Of a stretch of 64,000 nt of DNA, positions 58,935 through 64,000 are shown in pieces; within the stretch, counting starts at the first letter, position 1, and each line of letters opens with the position of its first letter. Source of the DNA: Acidobacteriota bacterium (GTDB taxonomy: Bacteria; Acidobacteriota; Terriglobia; Terriglobales; SCQP01); NCBI GenBank assembly GCA_027314025.1, contig DAHVCP010000004.1, positions 1 to 64,000 on the forward strand, given 5' to 3'. The notes under the pieces are model-generated. The model saw only the letters and a program-made list of their open reading frames with translations. It searched no databases and was not told where the DNA came from. Position numbers and translations under genes: made by a program.

Positions 58935-59645
58935 TCAGCGCGGCGGCAGGCGGTGTGGATCCCTACGCCCCGACGATGCCGCTAGGCGGGAGCGGGCAAA
59001 GGCGATGACGGCGGGGCTCAGATAGGTCGTCGGGGCGACGGCGAATGCGGGAATGCCATTGCCCGCGCCGGCGCCGCCTGAAGCCGCATTCGCGGCGGGG
59101 CCAAGCGATTCCGCCGCTGCCGGGGAGATTGCGCCGGCGCCGGATCCGGCGCCGACCATCAACCGGGCATCGGCGCGGGGCAAAAGCGCGCGGGCGGAAT
59201 CCTTGAAGTCGGCGATCGCGGGATCCAGCAGCGTCAGATACAGATCCGAACGGCGCAGCGCAACCAGGCTGTTGCTCTCGCAGATCACCCATTCCGCACC
59301 GCTGGGCTCCGCGGCCGCCTCCGCCGCCAGCGCCTCCTCCAGAGCCGGAAGCGCCTGGGCCAGGGCGCCCATCCGCGTGCGCAGCCACCAGACGCGCCGC
59401 GCCCCGGCGCGCAGAAAGCGGGCCGTATCCTTTCGGCCAGCAGAGTTGCGCTCCGCGCTGAGCGTCCAATCGCCGTCCTCGCAGGCGCAGTCGCAGGCAT
59501 GACCGCTGCGGCTGCAAATGCCATGGCCGAATTGGGTGATCGTGACGGCGGTCCAGCGGCGGTCGTTGAGAGCGGCGATCAGGCCGCAGACGGCGGCGGT
59601 TTTGCCCACGCTGCGCGACTGCCCGCCGACGACAACCCAGTGCAT
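58935..59645 (-). CDS. MobB-like P-loop NTPase
   Basis: 236 residues from ATG 59645. HWVVVGGQSRSVGKTAAVCG contains a P-loop (GKT). Four clustered cysteines (CSRSGHACDCACEDG) follow, then WVICESNSLVALRRSDLYLT. This resembles the molybdopterin-guanine dinucleotide biosynthesis MobB-type NTPase group, but the Cys cluster and the Ala/Gly-rich C-terminal linker are unusual. It fits the Mo-cofactor theme of xdhC-mocA elsewhere; the function is inferred. Confidence 0.6.
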   Translation of the reverse strand: MHWVVVGGQSRSVGKTAAVCGLIAALNDRRWTAVTITQFGHGICSRSGHACDCACEDGDWTLSAERNSAGRKDTARFLRAGARRVWWLRTRMGALAQALPALEEALAAEAAAEPSGAEWVICESNSLVALRRSDLYLTLLDPAIADFKDSARALLPRADARLMVGAGSGAGAISPAAAESLGPAANAASGGAGAGNGIPAFAVAPTTYLSPAVIAFARSRLAASSGRRDPHRLPPR

Positions 59646-59757
59646 ATCCCGATTATCCGCGCAGCGCCGCCGGGCACCGCCCGCCGCCGGTGCCGCCCAG
59701 CCGCGGTGGCGACCTTCCGGCCGCAGGGGCCTCGTCTTTTGCCCCGGGGGCAATTGG

Positions 59758-60753
59758 TTAGGCCGCGGGCCGCAGCGCCGCGGCGGCGATGGGGCGCAAG
59801 AAATCACTCAACTCCCGCCGCAGTTCCTCATCGTGCCCGACCCACAGATGCCCGCCGTCCGGGTACATCACCAGCCGCGCATGGGGAACTGCCCCGGCGA
59901 TATACCGGGCGCTCCGATAGGTCCCATACAGGTCGTCATTCACGCTGACCACCAGCGTCGGGGCCTGGATGGCGCTCAAGTTGGCTGGTTGCAGCCGCGC
60001 CATCATCCGGGTGTCGTTGAGCAGGCCGGCGCGCCGGCGGCGGACCGGCAGAATGCCCGCCAGGATCGCCGTGATCCGGCGTTGCTCGGCGGGGCTGGCC
60101 TGCGCGGCAATCCCCGGCGGGGTGCCCAGAATTGTCCGGACTAGCATGCTCCGCCCCAGCTTCGCCGTCAGCCAAAAAGCAAAATCGGAAGTCAGCAGCA
60201 GGTTGCGGAAAGCGTTCATGATCCGCGGCGCTCCCGGGGCGGCGGTCACTCCGGCGCCGGGCGCATACGCCGCCGGCACCAGCAATACCAGCGCGGCGCA
60301 CCGGTCGGGATGGTGGGCCGCGAACTCCAGCGCTGAAGGCGATCCCGCCGAAACCGCGATCACGGCGCAACGCTTCACGCCCAGGGTATGGAGCAGCGCG
60401 GCATACGCGGCGGCTTGCGCCCGCGGGGAACCGTCCGCCGGCAACGGCGTCCGCAAGTAGCCGAAGCGGGAAACGAAGATGCGCCGAAATCCCAGCCGCC
60501 GCAGCGCGGAGTCGCGATCAAACTCCAGCAGTTGGTCAAAGCCGCCGCCCGCGCCATGGATGACCAACAGCGGAAAGCCATCGCCGTCGTCCGCGTACTC
60601 GATCGGATCGCGGCGCGTCTGGGCCAATTCGCTGCCGCCAGCGACGCGCCGCTCGGCGGCTCCGATTTCCCGCCGATAGGCGCGATAGGTGAGCCACGCG
60701 GGCACCCCGCCCGCCACTGCCATTGTCCACGCCGCCGTGTTCCTCGCCCTCAT
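59758..60753 (-). CDS. alpha/beta hydrolase
   Basis: 331 residues from ATG 60753, preceded by GGGAGGCGGGG. An N-terminal helix (AAWTMAVAGGVPAWLTYRAY) precedes an alpha/beta-hydrolase core: FPLLVIHGAGGGFDQLLEF (oxyanion region), VIAVSAGSPSALEFAAHHPD (nucleophile Ser in VSAG, first Gly of GxSxG replaced by Ala), VSVNDDLYGTYRSARYIAG (Asp) and DGGHLWVGHDEELRRELS (catalytic His). Membrane-anchored, substrate unknown. Confidence 0.85.
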   Translation of the reverse strand: MRARNTAAWTMAVAGGVPAWLTYRAYRREIGAAERRVAGGSELAQTRRDPIEYADDGDGFPLLVIHGAGGGFDQLLEFDRDSALRRLGFRRIFVSRFGYLRTPLPADGSPRAQAAAYAALLHTLGVKRCAVIAVSAGSPSALEFAAHHPDRCAALVLLVPAAYAPGAGVTAAPGAPRIMNAFRNLLLTSDFAFWLTAKLGRSMLVRTILGTPPGIAAQASPAEQRRITAILAGILPVRRRRAGLLNDTRMMARLQPANLSAIQAPTLVVSVNDDLYGTYRSARYIAGAVPHARLVMYPDGGHLWVGHDEELRRELSDFLRPIAAAALRPAA

Positions 60754-61112
60754 CCCCGCCTCCCGGTTACTCGGATGTAGGCCGATGGGGCGGGGATGCC
60801 GCCCCGCGGCGCCCGCCTGGGCTAACCGGCGGCTCCGGCGCGCCGCCCGCCGGACCGAACTCGCGGCAACTTGCAAACGACCGGAACGCAAACCGGGCCC
60901 GAAGCCATCCGCGGCTGCGGGGTGGATGCTGACGCTTGCTGCCGGCTCACAGCGCCGCTTGCCGGGACGATGCAGTATTCCTGGCGGCGCAGCAGGCGGG
61001 CGAAGGCCGCGAAATCCCCGCGCGCCTACGGACCCAGTCCGCGGCTCGCCGCAGCAGGGAATGCGGGTCCGCGCGCCGGGTAGGCGGATTGATAGGCGCG
61101 CACTTCGTGGCC
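60754..61112. other. intergenic, no supported gene
   Basis: Region between the hydrolase start and the GH2 stop, both on the minus strand. GC-driven shadow frames only. Confidence 0.5.
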
Positions 61113-63623
61113 CTAGCTGCTGGTGATGGTCGCAGTGGCGCTGGCCAGGCCCTTGGCCGCGGCGGTCAGCGTCATGCTGCCCGGCTGATGCCGCAGCGAC
61201 TGAACGATGGCGCAGCACCAGCCGTTGAAGGCGCGGCGGCGGGCGGCCAGGCCCTGGGCCTTGGGTTCGGGCTTGTCGGCCTCATGGCTGCTGGGATCGC
61301 CGTTGCCGACGCCGATGATGCGGCCGGCGCCGGTGAGCGAGAACTCGACCTCGTCAAATGCCGTGGGCACCACGCGTCCCTTCGCGTCCACGATGGACAC
61401 GGCGACGACCGCGGCGTCCTGGCCATCGGCGGCCAGCGCGGTCAAATCCGCCGCGGCGTGCACGGCGGCGGGATGGCCGGTGGTTTCGCGCCGGGCGGTC
61501 AGGACCAGCTTGCCGCCGCGATAGCCGCGGGCTTCCAGTGTTCCGGGCTCGAACTTCACCGACCATTGCGCATGGCCGTTGCGCGGCACGCGGCGCGCCC
61601 CCTGCGATGTGCCGTTCAGGAACAGCTCGACGCGCTCCATGTTGGTGTGGCACCAAACGTCAATGGGTCGGCCCTCCTGGCCCGGCCATTGCAGCCAATT
61701 CCAATGCGGCAAAATGTGCAGCACCGGCTGATCGGTCCACCACGCGCGGTAATAGTAGAAGTTGTCCTTGGGAAAGCCGCAGGTGTCAATGACGCCGAAC
61801 TGCGAACTGATGCACGGCCAGGCGTAGGGCGTGGGCTCGCCGCGGTAGTCGAAGCCGGTCCAGACAAAGCCGCCGGCGAGATAGGGGCGGTTGGCGTAGA
61901 CCTGCCACCACTCCTCGGCGGTTGCGCCCCAGCGCGGATTGTTGACGTCATAGGCGCTCAGCCAGCCGCGCGTCGGCTGGTAGGTGTAGATGCCGCGGGT
62001 GGAAAAGGTGCTGGCGGTCTCGGAACCGAAACAGGGCTTCTCGGGAAACTTGCGGTGATAGGCGTCAATGCGGGGGCCCAGGCCATAGTTGAATCCCTGC
62101 ACGTCCACGACCTCGGAAAGGCCGTATCCCCAGCCATAGTTCATGGCTTCGGTGACCGGGCGGCTGGGGTCCAGGCGGCGAGCCAGACGCTTCATGCTGG
62201 CGGCGATGCGCGCGCCGCGCGGCGTGCCCTGCTCCGGCTCCTCATTGCCGATGGACCACAGCACCACGCAGGGGCGGTTGCGGTCGCGGCGAATCAGGCG
62301 CGCCAACTGGCTCAGCCCCTCGGGCTCGGAGGAGAACATCCGCGTCTCATCCATCACCATCATGCCCAGGCGGTCGCAGGCGTCCAGCACCGCCGGGGTG
62401 GGCGGATTGTGGCTGGTGCGATAGGCGTTGACGCCCATCTCCTTGAGGCGGCTGACGCGGTAATACTGGATGCGGTCGGGCACGGCGATGCCGACGCCGG
62501 CGTGATCCTGGTGGTTGCAAACGCCTTGGATCTCCGTGCGCTCACCGTTCAGGAAAAATCCGCGCTCGGCGGTGAAGCGAATGGAGCGGACGCCGAACTC
62601 CGTTTCCTCGCGGTCGGCCTCGCCCGCATCGGTCTCAACGCGGGTGACCAGGTGGTAGAGATAGGGATGGTCCGGCGACCAAAGCTCCGGATGGTCCAAC
62701 CGGGCGGTCTGCCGGAAGCCGCGGCGGGACCACGGGCCCAGAGTCAGCTGCGGCGAGCGCAGGCGCAGCACCTCCCGCCCGTGGGCGTCGAGAATGGTGG
62801 AGACGACGCGGCAGCGGACGGCGGAGTCCTGATCGTTGTCCAGCTCCGTGGCCACGGCGACCGCGGCGTGGCCATGGGCGGCGTCGGGCTCGGCGGTGAT
62901 GTAGACGCCCTGCGGGGCGATGTGCAGCGGCTCGGTCTCCACCAGCCAAACGTGGCGGTAGATTCCCGCGCCCTCATAGAACCAGCCCTCATGCTCCGTG
63001 GCGTTGACGCGCAGCACCAGCACGTTGGGATGGCCGTAGCGCGCGCAGTCGGTGATGTCGTAGCGGAACGGGGCATAGCCGCTGAAGTTGCGGCCCAGAT
63101 AGTTGCCGTTGAGGGCGGCGATGGAATCGCGGAAGACGCCGTCGAATTCCAGCGCCAGACGCCGGCCGCGCGCCGCGGCGGGAACGTCGAAGACGCGCCG
63201 GTACCAGCCGATGCTGGTCGCCGGATAGTCGCGGCCCAGCGGCTTGAACCCATAGCTGGTCAGTTCGGGATCGTTGACGAAGGGCAAGGCCACCGCCCAG
63301 TCATGCGGCAGATCCACCGCTTCCCAATCGGCGACGGAGAACTGGAGCCGGCAGGGGGCGAATAGATTGCCGGTTTTGGAAAACGCCTGGCCGTTGCCGA
63401 AGCCGAAGTCCAGTGACGGCTTGTCGGCGTTGCCAAAATGAAAATGCCAGCCGAAGTCCAGCAACTCGCGGCGGCGCGGCGAGGCGGGAGCAGCTGCCTG
63501 CTGCGCGTCCGCGGCGGGCGAACCGCCGGCCGCGAGCGGCGCCAGAGCGGCGGCGGGAAGGGCGGGAGCGAGCGAAGCGGCGGCGGTGGTCTTCAGGAAG
63601 CTGCGGCGAGGCCAGTCGGACAT
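61113..63623 (-). CDS. glycoside hydrolase family 2 beta-galactosidase-like enzyme
   Basis: 836 residues. A Tat signal peptide (WPRRSFLKTTAAASLAPALP) precedes the GH2 sugar-binding jelly roll (WEAVDLPHDWAVALPFVNDP, GWYRRVFDVP), immunoglobulin-like domain and TIM barrel. RTSHNPPTPAVLDACDRLGM and VVLWSIGNEEPEQG hold the acid/base Glu; the nucleophile is probably Glu in CFGSETASTF. C-terminal beta domains follow (GRIIGVGNGDPSSHEADKP), including a DUF4982-type region. Secreted exo-glycosidase, specificity not determinable. Confidence 0.93.
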   Translation of the reverse strand: MSDWPRRSFLKTTAAASLAPALPAAALAPLAAGGSPAADAQQAAAPASPRRRELLDFGWHFHFGNADKPSLDFGFGNGQAFSKTGNLFAPCRLQFSVADWEAVDLPHDWAVALPFVNDPELTSYGFKPLGRDYPATSIGWYRRVFDVPAAARGRRLALEFDGVFRDSIAALNGNYLGRNFSGYAPFRYDITDCARYGHPNVLVLRVNATEHEGWFYEGAGIYRHVWLVETEPLHIAPQGVYITAEPDAAHGHAAVAVATELDNDQDSAVRCRVVSTILDAHGREVLRLRSPQLTLGPWSRRGFRQTARLDHPELWSPDHPYLYHLVTRVETDAGEADREETEFGVRSIRFTAERGFFLNGERTEIQGVCNHQDHAGVGIAVPDRIQYYRVSRLKEMGVNAYRTSHNPPTPAVLDACDRLGMMVMDETRMFSSEPEGLSQLARLIRRDRNRPCVVLWSIGNEEPEQGTPRGARIAASMKRLARRLDPSRPVTEAMNYGWGYGLSEVVDVQGFNYGLGPRIDAYHRKFPEKPCFGSETASTFSTRGIYTYQPTRGWLSAYDVNNPRWGATAEEWWQVYANRPYLAGGFVWTGFDYRGEPTPYAWPCISSQFGVIDTCGFPKDNFYYYRAWWTDQPVLHILPHWNWLQWPGQEGRPIDVWCHTNMERVELFLNGTSQGARRVPRNGHAQWSVKFEPGTLEARGYRGGKLVLTARRETTGHPAAVHAAADLTALAADGQDAAVVAVSIVDAKGRVVPTAFDEVEFSLTGAGRIIGVGNGDPSSHEADKPEPKAQGLAARRRAFNGWCCAIVQSLRHQPGSMTLTAAAKGLASATATITSS

Positions 63624-63756
63624 GACTCGGATACTAACTCAGATTCGGGCCGATAGACGGCGCGGCCGCAACGCGGCTACGCCGCGCGTTCCGCTCATGC
63701 GCACGGCCCCGGCCGGCGGCGCCGCAACGACAATGCCCCGGCGTGGGCGCCGGCGG

Positions 63757-63999
63757 TTAGTACCAGAACTTCACCTTGGGCCACAACTGCTGGAGCGTGC
63801 CGTGCAAGCCGCGGCAAATGAAGACCGGCCCGCGCTCATAGGGCTCAATGTAGGGGTTCGTGTCCCGGGCATAGACCTGCACCGAATCGAATTGGCGCTC
63901 CAGCGCCCTCCGGCTCTCGCCAAAGACGATCATTACTTGGCCGCTGTGGCCGCGCGGCCCCCACAGAAAATAGTTCTGATGGCCGCTGATCGCCGTCGG
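63757..63999 (-). CDS. C-terminal end of a GT39/ArnT-like membrane glycosyltransferase (partial)
   Basis: The minus-strand frame is open from the window edge to TAA 63757-63759 (80 residues). AISGHQNYFLWGPRGHSGQV, MIVFGESRRALERQFDSVQV, and FICRGLHGTLQQLWPKVKFW match the soluble C-terminal tail seen after the last membrane helix of acidobacterial dolichyl-phosphate-mannose/ArnT-type glycosyltransferases. The gene continues beyond the window, so catalytic residues cannot be checked. Confidence 0.6.
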   Translation of the reverse strand, partial: PTAISGHQNYFLWGPRGHSGQVMIVFGESRRALERQFDSVQVYARDTNPYIEPYERGPVFICRGLHGTLQQLWPKVKFWY

Positions 64000-64000
64000 C

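Noticed and set aside
60936-63365. An 809-codon plus-strand frame opposite the GH2 gene
   Set aside because: Antisense shadow of a well-supported glycoside hydrolase; composition is dominated by Gly, Ala, Val, Asp and His with no domain.

Overview
This 64 kb window is GC-rich, densely coding bacterial DNA, probably from the phylum Acidobacteriota. I infer that from two 'ADOP'-type macrolide-exporter-like permeases (one in an operon with a PadR regulator), a Gram-negative KDO/LPS gene set (kdsA, kdsC, kdsD, a kdsB remnant), Tat-exported glycoside hydrolases, FecR-domain and YD-repeat proteins, and abundant GC-rich intergenic repeats. No rRNA or ribosomal-protein marker is present, so the placement is inference.

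Layout. 1-516: a 3' kdsB-like remnant. 855-4405 (minus): a cassette of small secreted proteins and YD-repeat (RHS-like) proteins, partly duplicated in tandem and broken by frameshifts. 4566-10874: DinB-like protein, selenocysteine tRNA, zinc-ribbon/pilin-like membrane protein, NAD-isocitrate dehydrogenase, a cold-shock protein, and the pyrG-kdsA operon. 11193-12930: tRNA-Ala followed by a RES-domain toxin-like gene, bounded by a second copy of the tRNA 3' half, like a minimal integrated island. 13212-27697: a hypothetical protein, a phd/vapC locus with a broken toxin, alcohol dehydrogenase, xdhC-mocA, a YIP1-like protein, PhyH dioxygenase, PfkB kinase, a frameshifted M20 peptidase, a TRIC-like channel, rimO, a FecR protein, and kdsD-kdsC. 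27870-34233: RND efflux pair, PAS histidine kinase, GlcG-like protein. 34474-39877: initiator tRNA, second cold-shock gene with a clear terminator, RRM protein, VapBC, and a dsrE-tusA-SQR-like sulfur operon. 40107-46715: a large Tat-exported glycosidase-like protein, the arsR-acr3-arsC arsenic operon, and two methyltransferase genes each interrupted by an in-frame TGA. 46716-53399: composite repeats around a padR-ADOP operon and a GH3 glucosidase. 53400-64000: SDR, lipoprotein-like hypothetical, second ADOP permease, FitAB/VapBC-like pair, MobB-like NTPase, alpha/beta hydrolase, GH2 glycosidase, and the C-terminus of a probable GT39 membrane glycosyltransferase.

Themes: envelope polysaccharide synthesis and degradation, efflux and arsenic resistance, molybdenum-cofactor maturation, and three type II toxin-antitoxin loci plus a RES toxin. 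At least five reading frames look like one gene split by a one-base shift, often in a short homopolymer, and two more are split by TGA. These may be real decay or consensus errors; the pattern affects how every broken gene here should be read.
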